Origin: Physcomitrium patens
Taxonomy: Eukaryota > Streptophyta > Bryopsida > Funariales > Funariaceae
Assembly: GCF_000002425.4 (NCBI RefSeq)
Contig: NC_037275.1
Location: forward strand, 2,622,954-2,686,953
Direction: 5' to 3'
DNA: 64,000 bases
The translations under genes were made by a program, and so were the position numbers. Shown one piece after another: positions 1 through 10,479 of this stretch (within the stretch, counting starts at the first letter, position 1; each line of letters starts with the position of its first letter). The notes under the pieces were generated by a model that saw only the letters and a program-made list of their open reading frames with translations, was not told where the DNA came from and made no database searches.

Positions 1-354
1 TTTATTTTTTTCTTAATCTTCATAGATTTCATGTATTGAATCATTTTGAAAATAAATATAAATACATATTTTTATAATTTTTAGACTCTTAGAAATAAAA
101 ATATGACAAAATACATACAAGAATATATTTTTAGTATCTAAACACCTATGACTGATATTTTCCATATCTACCTTATTACTAATACCACATTCTGCCTTGT
201 ATTAATCTCAACTCAAACAGTTGGGTCCACTTGACTTAGTCGGATGAATTCATTTAATTAACTCAACTTGATGACATTGAATCCTTTTGGATTTATTTCA
301 CTAAAACAATTCTCTTGTTAAGATCATTAAAAGCTAAAAATAATTTTTTTAATA

Positions 355-355
<1 letters not shown>

Positions 356-406
<51 letters not shown>
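356..406. repeat. (TA)n microsatellite
   Basis: About 25 uninterrupted TA dinucleotides are read directly from the sequence. It is typical of AT-rich intergenic plant DNA and no function is implied. Confidence 0.95.
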
Positions 407-407
<1 letters not shown>

Positions 408-723
408 CTTCTATGGTTTTTCAAGAAGTCAAGAAAAAATTACATAAATATTTAATTATTTAGATTATTAGTATAATTATCATCTAAAAATAAACTTGTG
501 TATGTAAATAAATGTTTAAGTATTTCCATACTTTTGGCTTGGAAAACTTTGTTAGTTTAAATAGCAAAATGTGTTTTTATATTATTTTGAATTAGAATAA
601 TTATTGATTTTTTATATTGCAATATATTATAAGATATATTATAAAGAAAATATTTTAACTTTTAATTAAATAAGATAGTAAAACTATCTAATATATAATT
701 AAAATAAATCCTTATGAATTAGA

Positions 724-728
724 GTAAT
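724..728. repeat. Target site duplication of A1, left copy
   Basis: GTAAT directly abuts the TGTCAAGG start of the A1 LTR and is repeated at 24,822-24,826 just after the other LTR. The exact 5-bp match ties the two ends 24 kb apart together as one insertion. Confidence 0.88.
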
Positions 729-965
729 TGTCAAGGACAAGAAGTCGATGAAAAAAAAATTCAAACAAGTGAGCATTCACTTAAAGAGAGGTAACAAAAT
801 ATATATAAACAAGTATATATATTGAAAGAGAAACTGGAATGGCTATTGCCAAAAGTCAAGAAAATTAGAGACCCTTGAAACAGACTAGAAGCAAGAAAGG
901 AATTGACAAGAGTGAAGAAGCCTTCACTCTTGTCTCTATATATACTCTCTAACTAGGGGCTACGT
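729..965 (-). repeat. A1 3' LTR, first segment
   Basis: Matches the start of the other family A LTRs (for example 24,262 onward and 34,182 onward). The B1 insertion interrupts it after GGCTACGT, and the LTR resumes after B1 at 9,609. It contains the TATA-proximal hairpin at 905-934. Confidence 0.9.
905..934. promoter_or_regulatory. TATA-proximal hairpin of the family A LTR
   Basis: The perfect 13-bp arms GACAAGAGTGAAG and CTTCACTCTTGTC are separated by 4 nt. In the sense direction of the element they lie a few bases after a TATATATA-type box. The same structure recurs at 24,438-24,467, 34,361-34,390 and 46,389-46,418, and slightly altered at 58,817-58,846. Confidence 0.8.
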
Positions 966-2296
966 TGTCGTATTACGTGCTTTCCTGCTCGAGAATGCGC
1001 CGGGTGTCTGGCTGTAGAAGGTAGTATGGAGATTCGCCGATAGTCAAGCAGTCTATCAGTTTTTGACTGCTGGAATATAAACGACTACAACAATGTACCA
1101 TAAATCTATACGGGTGCTCTTCGACTGCTTGTCAAAGTCCTTTTTGCCCCAGCCGGTAGGTCTCTAGACGTTACAGAGAACCCCGTACAACCCAAACTGT
1201 TAACCTTCAATACTGCTTTGTACTTACGATCTTGTATCCACTGACTGTCTTGTTAGATTAACCCAATAAATTTCATTCACTCCGCATACTCAATCCTATA
1301 GACACCCTTTTAATCTTTCAATCACAGACGTAACTCGATTTCACAAAATAGTCAAGAGTATTCAAACCCACTTCATTTAAAAATCCCGATTCACCATTAC
1401 AACACTGACTTCAGCAGCGATTGCCTCAGTCTTCCCAAAACTCTACGAAGAAGAAAAATCCAAATTCTATGTCTTTCCTTCCCCGACCCGAAGCATGAAG
1501 CTCCTCTCTCTAATTCCCTTGATCTTCAAAAAAAGCTCTAATGAAAACCGAACTGGTAACCTTCCAAAAGCTTGAAAACTAGCTCCCCCCTCGATTTCCC
1601 TCAAAAAATAACCCCCCCCAAAACTATATCCCACCTAACCTTATCCTTTGAATTTCTTCAATCTTCCATCTTAGATCCGGAATTGGCTCCCACCTCAAGC
1701 TTGGATCCGAAATTGGCTCTCGCCGTCAAGCTTTCTCCTCTGTTTTTGCCTTTAAGAAATCCATTTACCAAAAACAACGTTCCCTGAGACGGCACAGAGA
1801 ACAGGACAGCCTGAAACAGAATCGAACCCCGTAATCGGGACCACATTGAGTCGCCCGACCAATTCAGGTCCTATATTGGTAAAGATGCCCGTAGTAACCT
1901 GGATGTTCCCGTAATTGGGTCAAATTGGTCCTCGCGTCAGATTGGCTAAGACCCGTAGTAAGACCTGGATTTCCCGTAACTAGACTGCATTGGGTTGCCC
2001 CACCAATACAGGTCTCGTATTGGTTAAGAGGACCCGGATTGGATTATCGAAATTGGATCCAATTGGTTCCTTGAACCCGTCGTGTGAATTGGTCCTTCTC
2101 TTCCTGTTGACTCCTGTTATTGGAATCGAACGTGGCATTTCAGTATGCCCCGACTGACTGTAACGGAGTCACTGAACCTGACCACTCAGTATTTGTACTG
2201 GAGTTGGTCGATGCTCCCAATATTCGAGGTAACTGAATATTAATAAAATTCCCCTTTCTTTTTATTTTCACTGTATACTCGTGTTACAACACGACA
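966..2296 (-). repeat. B1 3' LTR
   Basis: On this strand it starts TGTCGTATTACG and ends AACACGACA. It is identical in length to the partner LTR at 8,278-9,608. It contains C/T-rich tracts and a degenerate form of the roughly 80-bp internal repeat that is expanded in B2. Confidence 0.93.
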
Positions 2297-2312
2297 TCCA
2301 CCTCCTCTGAAC
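2297..2312 (-). promoter_or_regulatory. B1 polypurine tract
   Basis: On the minus strand a purine run of the form GTTCAGAGGAGGTGGA directly abuts the 3' LTR. The equivalent tract borders the 3' LTR of B2 (21,551-21,566) and B3 (36,627-36,642). This is the expected plus-strand primer site of an LTR retrotransposon. Confidence 0.85.
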
Positions 2313-2419
2313 CTGTGCATCCTCCGGTATGCACCAATTTACCCAATTGCTGTTTGATTCAGAATATATCCCCTACGTCTTTGTCCAGTTCGTCTTCGTC
2401 ACCTTCATTATCCATATCA

Positions 2420-5400
2420 CTTTCATCTTCTTACTGCGGAATCTCTGTACCTTCATTAAGGTCTTCCATATTCATCTCTACGTGTCTTCGTTTAAATATT
2501 TTTACTCTCTTCCCTGCAATTGGTATTTTCAATTTTGTACCATCTAACTCCCGTAATGAGTAAGTCGCATTATCATGAACAGTTGTTACAACATATGGTC
2601 CAAACCAACGTTTTGAAAATGTTCGCAAAGTACTATGTTGATTATCCAGACTATTGTCATAAACAAGTACCCAGTCACCTCCCTCGATTGCTTTTGGTCT
2701 CAATCGATGTTGCTTATCGAATCGCGCCTTGTTTTGTAACCTTGTTCTTTTTAACCTTTCCAATGCTATCTGGACATCTTCCATTCTTTGCTCCAATTGT
2801 CGAATCCTAATAGCCAGAAGTTCTTCTCTTGTCAATCCATCTTCCCATGGTAGCATACTCCAAGTAAGTACCTTTTCTTCAATCGGCATAATTGGTTTTT
2901 GACCTATCATAAGTTCTATTGGCATATATCCTGTCACCGAACTATGTATTGTTCGATCAGCCCATAATGCAAATGACAAAAGCCGTGGCCACTTTTTAAC
3001 CTTCCCATTACAAGCTTTAACCAATGCTTTCACAATCGGCGGGTGACCGCATTCGCTTTTCGCATTCCCTTCCGGATTATAAGCAGTAGTCAGTGATAGT
3101 TTAACTCCACATTTTTCAAAGAACTTACGAGCTTCTTGTGCATTTAATTCTCCACGATCTGCAGTGATTTTTCCTACGCACCCGTAACGGCAAATGACAT
3201 CTTCAAGCAAAAACCTACAAATTCCCTCTGTAGATTTTGTCCTCAATGCTCTTCCTTCTACTTGATTTGATAAATCTTCACGAGCTAAAACCAAATATCT
3301 CATCTGCCATAACCCAACCGGCATAATAACCAAATCAACAACCCATTTAAAATGAATAGCCAGAGGATACGTAGGATGAAGACCATCTCGATGTCGGATA
3401 TTAGAATACGATTGACAGATTTCACATGACTCTACAAATGAGAGCACATCTCGATACATATTTTTCCACCAATATCGTTCCTTGAGTTTAGCAAAAGTAG
3501 CCCAGATTCTTCTATGGCCTGCCCATAAACTATCATGAAACTCCTTTAATAATTTTAGTTTTTCTTCCCTTTTGCCTATCACTCGTTGTGGCATCCCAAT
3601 TCCTTTCTTCGGTCTCTTCCATAAGAATCCATCTCGAAGTAAAAATCCATATGCTTTTTTTCTTATTTGTTTGAATTTTTTTGTAGACCAATTCCCCTGC
3701 TTAGACAAGGTATTCAAATAATGACCAATATCCAATAATTCTCCTTCATAAGATTCTTCAAGAAATAGCTTGTCTTCTCTGTTGAGATTTGATATTGAAT
3801 AGAATTTCAATCCGACATCATCAATGTCTTCAACCATTTTGTCCTCCCTCTCGTATCTTGCTCGAGATAGCATGTCTGCTACTAAATTGTCATTTCCAGT
3901 GATATGCTTAAATTCTGGATTTAGTGACTTAATATAAGCAATCCATCTCAACATTGCAATATCTGGCGTTGAACAGTTAATAATCATTCCAAGCAATGGC
4001 AAGCAATCTGTTTCAATTACTACTACTGCTCCAATCAAATAGTCCTTTTCAGCTTTCCTAGCCGAAACGACTCCCCAAAGTTCTCTTTTGACTTCCGAAT
4101 ATGCACGCTGACGAATACTTATAACTTTAGCCCCAAATCGAACTGCAAATCTACTCCCATTCGAATCATCTTGACCCACAGCCCATCCAACGGCCATTGG
4201 ACTAGCGTCTACAGTAAGAATCACTGGTCTATTGCACTTATAATCAACCTTCCTCAATATTGGAGGTGACATCAATAATTTCTTCAATCTTTGCATTGCC
4301 TGAATATGCCTTTCTTTCCATTCAAATCGGTAACCCTTGCGTAACAGTTCATATAATGGATCCGCTATGTGAGCAAAATGAGGGATCTAGATTCGATAAA
4401 ATACACATGCACCCAAAAACCTGCGAACCTCTGTTAAAGAACCACAATCCTCTTTCATCTTTTCAATTGCATCAACTTTAGTCGGATCTGGTTTTCTTCC
4501 GTAAGATCCGCATAAATGTCCAACAATTACAACCTCTCGAACTCCAAATACGGACTTCATACCCGATAATGTAAGATGAACTTCTCCAAGCCGAGTTAAA
4601 ATCTTTTCACAATCTTGTATATGATCAACAACATATTTGCGACACCCCCTCGTATCTAAAGTTTCATCCTTGTCTCCTTCTTTGCACCCTTTTATAGGAA
4701 CATCATCCAGAAAAGGCATAGTCTTTTCTGGGATAAAATCTCTCAATACCTTATTCATCCCATTCATCATATGCGCAACTGAGTTGGACGCGCCTTGAGG
4801 AAGAGTGCACATTCTAACCAATCTAAGCGGTGTCCTCATCGTTGTCATATCTCTACTTCCTTCGGCAAGTTGAAATTGATCATAACCTGAATACAAATCA
4901 CCCATTGAATAGATCGCCCTTCCAGCAAACGCCTCAGTAAATTCATCCACAATAGGTCCAATTCCTGCATTCCTGACAGTTACAGCATTCACCGGCTGCA
5001 TATCTTGAATAAACCGCAGTGACTCATTTTTCTTAGGTACCGTAAACAATCGACTAGAATACGGCACAAATGAAGGTTCTAATATTTTCATCTTTATCTT
5101 TTCTTTCAATAGTTCCACCAATTTAGGTAAATGTACCCTCGGTACTGGAATCGGTCTTAGATTCCAAGGTACATGCGGTACAGTGAAGATAACCATAGGT
5201 GTTATAATATTTGGATCCATACACCCAATTTCATGAGATTCGAAGGCAAACGATCTACCTTGTTTAGCCAACATCTTTTTGAAGCAAGTAATTTCCTCCG
5301 GCAATAAAGAACCATCAGAACCAATCTTCAATTCTTCAAAAGTCTCTTCAGTAAACTGATGTCCAATACTCATTGGATCTCTTAAACTTGCTTCTTTTAA

Positions 5401-5760
5401 TGCTTCTCCCATTTGTTCTTTAGAATCTTCTGGTAATGGTCCGGCAACAGGCTTTACCTTCTTATCTGCCGTTTTATATCTCGTCTCTACTGTGACTTCT
5501 GGTGCTTGAAAAGATTCAAGCATGGTATAAACCTTTCTCGAATGAATCTCAACAATCTTATCATTATCCCCTAACCCAATAGATGTAATCAATTCCAATG
5601 AATCTTCTAGCCCATTTTCTTCATAAACACCCAAAATCCTCTCATCATCTTGCAATGTACCTATCTTGTGTAACTGTCCTTCAATATCATATAATCTTTT
5701 TCTTTCTTTTCTTTTAAAATCTTCAACTTTCTTATACATAATATTTCCATTCTCCAATAT
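2420..5760 (-). pseudogene. B1 RT-RNase H-integrase region
   Basis: Fossil pol block. Reverse transcriptase is recognised from SMGDLYSGYDQFQL, TLPQGASNSVAHMMNGMNK and the catalytic MPFLDDVPIKG. RNase H is recognised from ILTVDASPMAVGWAVGQ and IETDCLPLLGMI. Integrase is recognised from an HHCC finger (FHDSLWAGH ... CEICQ), the core aspartates in VVDLV and ITADRGELNA, and the glutamate region NPEGNAKSE. The C-terminal part has the WFGPYVVTTV fold typical of gypsy integrases but no chromodomain. The domain order RT-RH-INT places it in Ty3/gypsy. The exact lineage is unclear to me, as it does not read like the usual Tekay, CRM, Reina, Athila or Tat groups. Confidence 0.88.
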
Positions 5761-5829
5761 ACCAATAAAACTCGCATCAAAGGCACCTTCATCTCGCGAG
5801 AGTACCTCCTCTTTTGTACCTCCATAATC

Positions 5830-6510
5830 TCGCTTTACAGTGGTACCTCCCCAAAATCCTTAAATCCTTCAACAATCTTTGGCAATGATTTCTCCCTCAA
5901 CCTATCTCGATTCCGTTCATGGTTAGGAGGTACTGTTAGAAATTGTACAGCTTTCCTCCCATCTTCGCTCCGTACCCTTGCATAAGCAGAACCATCGTCA
6001 AGTACCTTTGTTTCCATCCGTGTTGCCGTGATATAAGGTTGTCCTAAAATCAACGGATAAGACGTTGTATCCTGAACAAAGAAATGTTGCTCCGTCGCAA
6101 CATCCCCAATCCGAATTTTGACCTGTGGACAAGCTCCATATAATTCGCCTCGTGTGTTATTAGCTGCTCGTATTGCCCATCCATGTTCCATATCAATTGG
6201 CCATTTTTGCTTCTTATAAAGATCTTTAGACATGAGATTTATTTCAGAACCATGGTCCACCAAAGCAACTATTGGTTCTTCTATATCTCCTACCTTCACC
6301 AATACCTCAGTAGTTGCCCTTGCCCAATGCTTTCGAGTATAATGGCTCAAAGTTTCCATTTCTTTGTCACTAGAATTTTCGAAATGTACTCGCTGATTAT
6401 ACCCATTCTTTTCATTTGTTGGTTGCTTGTAACCAATATCAACCTCTTCTTCATCTCTACATATTCTTGCGTCAATAGCATGACTCACTCCAATTTCGCT
6501 CATTAATTAC
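5830..6510 (-). pseudogene. B1 retropepsin (protease) block
   Basis: Aspartic protease block of about 220 residues. The flap and active-site surroundings are readable as IVALVDHGSEINLMS, followed by YPLILGQPYITATRMETKV, the usual second half of a gypsy retropepsin. It sits between gag and RT, and the block borders coincide with those of B2 and B3. Its role in an active relative is to cleave the Gag-Pol precursor inside the particle. Confidence 0.82.
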
Positions 6511-8207
6511 CTCTTTCACTTAATGCTGTCAATGATAACATCATGAAACTCCTTCTTTGCAATTCCCAAGACTTCTTTCAATGTGAATTCCACCTTAGCG
6601 TTTAATATACGTTCTTCCAACACCCCTTTCAAATTTGTTGCCGCTTCAATATTAGAAAGTAGCTTATAAGCAATTGATTTGCCCTTATCTTTTGTCTCCG
6701 TTGTTTTTTCTCCCAATGATACTGAGGTATCCTTTACAGGCAATTCTTGTGAAGCTGCCTCCCGAGCCTTGTCTCCTCGAGTTTGCCTCTTAAAAGAATT
6801 TCCTTCTCTAGTATCATCAAAATTTCTTCGTCTTTTTTCTTCCATCAAAGCTTCATGTTGGCTCTTAGCAATATATGCATGAACTGAAAGAGACTCAATG
6901 GGATCCTTCCAACCTGTTCTTCCTCGTATTGTAGCTGCAGTTCTCAATAACGCTTCTCGAGGTAATTTCCCTTCTTGCATTGTAGAAACGGCAGAAGCCC
7001 AAAACTCACTAGTTTCCGTACTTCCACCAATTTCATCATCTACTCTAGCACCATAACTTGCACTTTCTCGTGCTACTGTTTCATGCCCTTTTAAGTAATC
7101 TTGAACCAATGCTCTCATTCCTCCCTTGCCAAAATTGGTTTGAAGAAGATCCTCCCTATCTTTCAATGCTATCTTCCCATCTTTCCAGCAAATAATTCCC
7201 TGCCATATCATATTATTAAATTCATTGCAATCTTTTCTAGTGTGTGAAGCATCATCACACCAAATGCATCTTTGTACATATTCTTGTTTTGAAACATTCT
7301 TTGAATTGTTTATAGAAGTATTCTCTTCAAGTCTTGCCAATTTGATTTGAAGATCTCGCATTCCTCGTATAATTTCTTCCATACCCATATATGCTTTCTT
7401 TGAGAAGGATGTCGAAGGTTGAACTGTAGGCATTGTCGGTGGTGTAGTACGTACTGGAGCTTTGGGTGCTTGTACTTGTTTCGAAATATTACTCCTATCC
7501 TTCCTCCTTTCTTTTTTTGTAACCAACCCCACCGCATCTTCAACGTTCTTCTACTTCGTTGTCAATCCATCATCTTCTTCTTTGTCTTCAAGAAGGAGTT
7601 CTAATTTCTCTTGTGATTCTCCATCAGCAGCTTGAAGAAATAGATCAACTTTGTTCGGCTCCAATGTCAATTTTTCTACCTTCGATAATTGAGAGTACTG
7701 CCTTTCAAATTCCCTTAGTAGCTCTGTTGCTTGCAAATTCTTATTGGGCCGTTCAATCCATCCCAGAAACAGCTTCTTAGTAACGCGATCAGCATCTTCC
7801 AAGAAATATTCGTCTTTCAATGCATGTGAAAAATCCTCCCATGAATTCCCACAACGATCCGTAATCGATGGAATGTGGTCCCTTATCTCCGGTATCATTG
7901 CAAGTCTAAATATTGCAACCATTTTCTTCTCTGAAACCCAATTTAATTCCATTTCATGAACATAACATCTTAAATACCTTGAAATATTCCTCCCATCAAA
8001 TTGATCAATTTTATTGACCACTGCTTGCAATGCTTTGGTTGCCAAAGCTTCCTTTCGATCATTGCTTTGCTGTTGCTGCATTGATAATGAGAAGGCTTGA
8101 AACATACTAGCAATAGACGGATCCATGTGCATACCTTGTCCTTTAAAAGACTCCCCACCCGAAACTCCTCCCAAAAATCCTTCAAAATTTTTATTTTTGT
8201 TTTCCAT
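6510..8207 (-). pseudogene. B1 gag region
   Basis: Structural polyprotein fossil. The start MENKNKNFEGFLGG is shared with the B2 and B3 copies. A glutamine-rich stretch (SLSMQQQQ) precedes the gag core FDGRNISRYLRCYVHEMEL. A zinc knuckle C-x2-C-x4-H-x4-C (CIWCDDASHTRKDC) lies near 7,225-7,270, followed by a charged Lys/Glu-rich tail. The family role is RNA packaging and particle assembly. It is broken in at least one place. Confidence 0.85.
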
Positions 8208-8256
8208 AAAATAAAGATAAAATCAACCGAAATCCAATACCTTCCACCTCAAACTT

Positions 8257-8273
8257 TTACGTCGAGTTCACCA
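8257..8273 (-). promoter_or_regulatory. B1 primer binding site
   Basis: On the minus strand a TGGTGAAC...CGACGT sequence begins 4 nt inside the 5' LTR, the normal position for a tRNA primer site. The best-preserved copy, in B2, reads TGGTGAACCCGACGTGA. I cannot name the matching tRNA with confidence. Confidence 0.7.
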
Positions 8274-8277
8274 CTTT

Positions 8278-9608
8278 TATCGTATTACGTGCTTTCCTGC
8301 TCGAGAACGCGCCGGGCGTCTGGCTGTAGAAGGTAGTATGGAGATTCGCCGATAGTCAAGCAGTCTATCAGTTTTTGACTGCTGGAATATAAACGACTGC
8401 AACACTGTACCGTAAATCTATACGGGTGCTCTTTGACTGCTTGTCGAAGTCCTTTTTGCCCCAGCCGGTAGGTCTCTAGACGTTACAGAGAACCCCGTAC
8501 AACCCAAACTGTTAGCCTTCAATACTGCTTTGTACTTACGATCTTGTATCCACTGACTGTCTTGTTAGATTAACCCAATAAATTTCATTCACTCCGCATA
8601 CTCAATCCTATAGACACCCTTTTAATCCTTCAATCACAGACGTAACTCGATTTCACAAAATAGTCAAGAGTATTCAAACCCACTTCATTTAAAAATCCCG
8701 ATTCACCATTACAACACTGACTTCAACAGCGATTGCCTCAGTCTTTCCAAAACTCTACGAAGAAGAAAAATCCAAATTCTATGTCTTTCCTTCCCCGACC
8801 CGAAGCATGGAGCTCCTCTTTCTAATTCCCTTGATCTTCAAAAAAACCTCCAATGAAAACCGAACTGGTAACCTTCCAAAAGCTTGAAAACTAGCTCCCC
8901 CCTCGATTTCCCTCAAAAAAAAACCCCCCCCAAAACTATATCCCACCTAACCTTATCCTTTGAATTTCTTCAATCTTCCGTCTTAGATCCGGAATTGGCT
9001 CCGACCTCAAACTTGGATCTGAAATTGGCTCTCGTCGTCAAGCTTTCTCCTCCGTTTTTGCCTTTAAGAAATCCATTTACCGAAAACAACGTTCCCTGAG
9101 ACGGCACAGAGAACAGGACAGCCTGAAACAGAATCGAACCCCATAATCAGGACCACATTGAGTCGCCCGACCAATTCAGGTCCTATATTGGTAAAGATGC
9201 CCGTAGTAACCTGGATGTTCCCGTAATTGGGTCAAATTGGTCCTCGCGTCAGATTGGCTAAGACCCGTAGTAAGACCTGGATTTTCCGTAACTAGACTGC
9301 ATTGGGTTGCCCCACCAATACAGGTCTCATATTGGTTAAGAGGACCCGGATTGGATTATCAAAATTGGATCCAATTGGCTCCTCGAACCTGTCGTGTGAA
9401 TTGGTCCTTCTCTTTCTGTTGACTCCCTTTATTGGAATCGAACGTGGCATTTCAGTATGCCCCGGCTGACTGTAACGGAGTCACTGAACCTGACCACTCA
9501 GTATTTGTACTGGAGTTGGTCGATGCTCCCAATATTCGAGGTAACTGAATATTAATAAAATTCCCCTTTCTTTTTATTTTCACTGTATACTCGTGTTACA
9601 ACACGATA
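8278..9608 (-). repeat. B1 5' LTR
   Basis: 1,331 bp, the same length as the other B1 LTR and about 97% identical by eye. It is followed by the ACGT target duplication and then by the rest of the interrupted A1 LTR. Confidence 0.93.
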
Positions 9609-9935
9609 ACGTGGCGACGTTCTATAGGACCTCTAATATGTGTTGACTTTGTAGGGCACATGCCTTTACTTATAAGGCAAGTTTTTCTACGTGTGGGCCA
9701 CATAGTTAGCTTGATCTTCAAGCTAACAACATGTGTGGCACATGGCCAACTTGTTGACCACGTTTCTAATCCAAAAAATCAATTAAAGACACCTATGAAG
9801 TCAAAGCAACGTCTAGGAAATTTTTAGGAAGCTTCTATATTAAATATTATAGAATTAACTTACTTTTACCTACTTTTACTTACTTCTACCTATTTCTATA
9901 TGTAATTATTAGCTTACATGATTATGGCTGTGACA
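9609..9935 (-). repeat. A1 3' LTR, second segment
   Basis: Continues exactly where the first segment stopped at 965, with the 4-bp ACGT repeated. It carries the 10-bp-arm palindrome GTTAGCTTGA / TCAAGCTAAC at 9,705-9,727 and ends GCTGTGACA. Confidence 0.9.
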
Positions 9936-9953
9936 TTATCCCCCCTTCTAGGG
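9936..9953 (-). promoter_or_regulatory. A1 polypurine tract
   Basis: On the minus strand the run CCCTAGAAGGGGGGATAA abuts the 3' LTR. The same tract adjoins the 3' LTRs of A2 (34,745), A6 (51,107) and A3 (59,177), and a variant adjoins that of A4. Confidence 0.85.
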
Positions 9954-9984
9954 ACGAGTTCCGCGAGGAGTGGTCATCATATGT

Positions 9985-10400
9985 TGGAGAAATCTATGAT
10001 GCGACGAATTATATTCGCCACATACTCTGATCTCTATTCTCTTCGAAGATGATTGATAGGGCCTCTCAACCATCGGTAGTGTCCCATACCAGGGCGGAAA
10101 GACCACCCTGTTATTTGATCATTATTGAGGCCTTCGTAACTTCCTTCGAATAGAATATTTGAAACACCATTAGGAGTTGTTCCTACCTCTAGCGCAATCA
10201 CCAAACATCGGGAGTCCCTTCCCAAATCGTGATACCAAACGCGTTGTATCTCACCATCTATTCAAGGAAGAACATGTCGTTCTTGAAGATCTTCATCTCG
10301 ATTGCGTCGTCTTGAAGGTTGTGACAATCGTAATGTCTCGTCCGGCAGGTCAGCAAATGAAGTTTCTTAAGTTGAATCTGCTGGTTGTTGGTTCTCCATC
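9985..10400 (-). pseudogene. A1 unrecognised 3' coding stretch after the chromodomain
   Basis: Between the end of pol and the polypurine tract the minus strand carries a coding-like stretch. Its landmarks are DGEIQRVWYHDLGRDSRCLV, NILFEGSYEGLNNDQITGW and GHYRWLRGPINHLRRE. The same landmarks are seen in A2 (34,790-35,160) and, more diverged, in A4 (31,390-31,800) and A6 (51,120-51,560); part is seen in A3 (59,190-59,390). I do not recognise the protein and it has no obvious catalytic motif. It could be an additional ORF of this family, or a lost C-terminal extension of pol. An antisense open frame over the same stretch is most likely its shadow. Confidence 0.55.
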
Positions 10401-10479
10401 TCTTGAGTGCCACTACTACAACAAAGCTACAAACAAGAATTGAAAGTAGAATGTTATCTTGCCTAGATGTTGTTTTTTT

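Larger units (their letters stand above)
1..728. other. AT-rich flank without a gene
   Basis: No convincing coding stretch in six frames. The sequence is long A/T runs plus a TA microsatellite. It ends in the GTAAT target duplication of the A1 retrotransposon. I see no RNA gene in it. Confidence 0.7.
966..9608 (-). mobile_element. B1: family B Ty3/gypsy element, nearly full length, broken
   Basis: 8.64 kb insertion in the A1 3' LTR. Both LTRs measure 1,331 bp and the 4-bp target duplication ACGT lies at 962-965 and 9,609-9,612. Minus-strand order is 5' LTR, primer binding site, gag with a CCHC knuckle, protease, RT-RNase H-integrase, polypurine tract, 3' LTR. The two LTRs differ at about 2.5-3% of sites by eye, nearly all transitions, so this looks like one of the younger insertions here. 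It is broken, with about two to four breaks beyond the block layout it shares with B2 and B3. No chromodomain is visible at the C-terminus. Confidence 0.92.

Noticed and set aside
1572-1787. Short proline/serine-rich frames inside B LTRs (also 8,884-9,099)
   Set aside because: They fall in C/T-rich LTR tracts, are not kept in other B LTRs, and have no domain.
2315-2563. Recurrent small serine-rich frames (also 21,300-21,548 and 36,645-36,893)
   Set aside because: They lie antisense to the acidic end of the family B integrase. The serine run is the complement of Asp/Glu codons, and there is no independent support for a gene.
10177-10443. Open plus-strand frame over the A1 3' stretch, also open in A2 (34,968) and A4 (31,421, opposite strand)
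   Set aside because: It overlaps the sense-strand coding-like stretch with matching codon phase, so its persistence is most simply a shadow of constraint on the sense strand.
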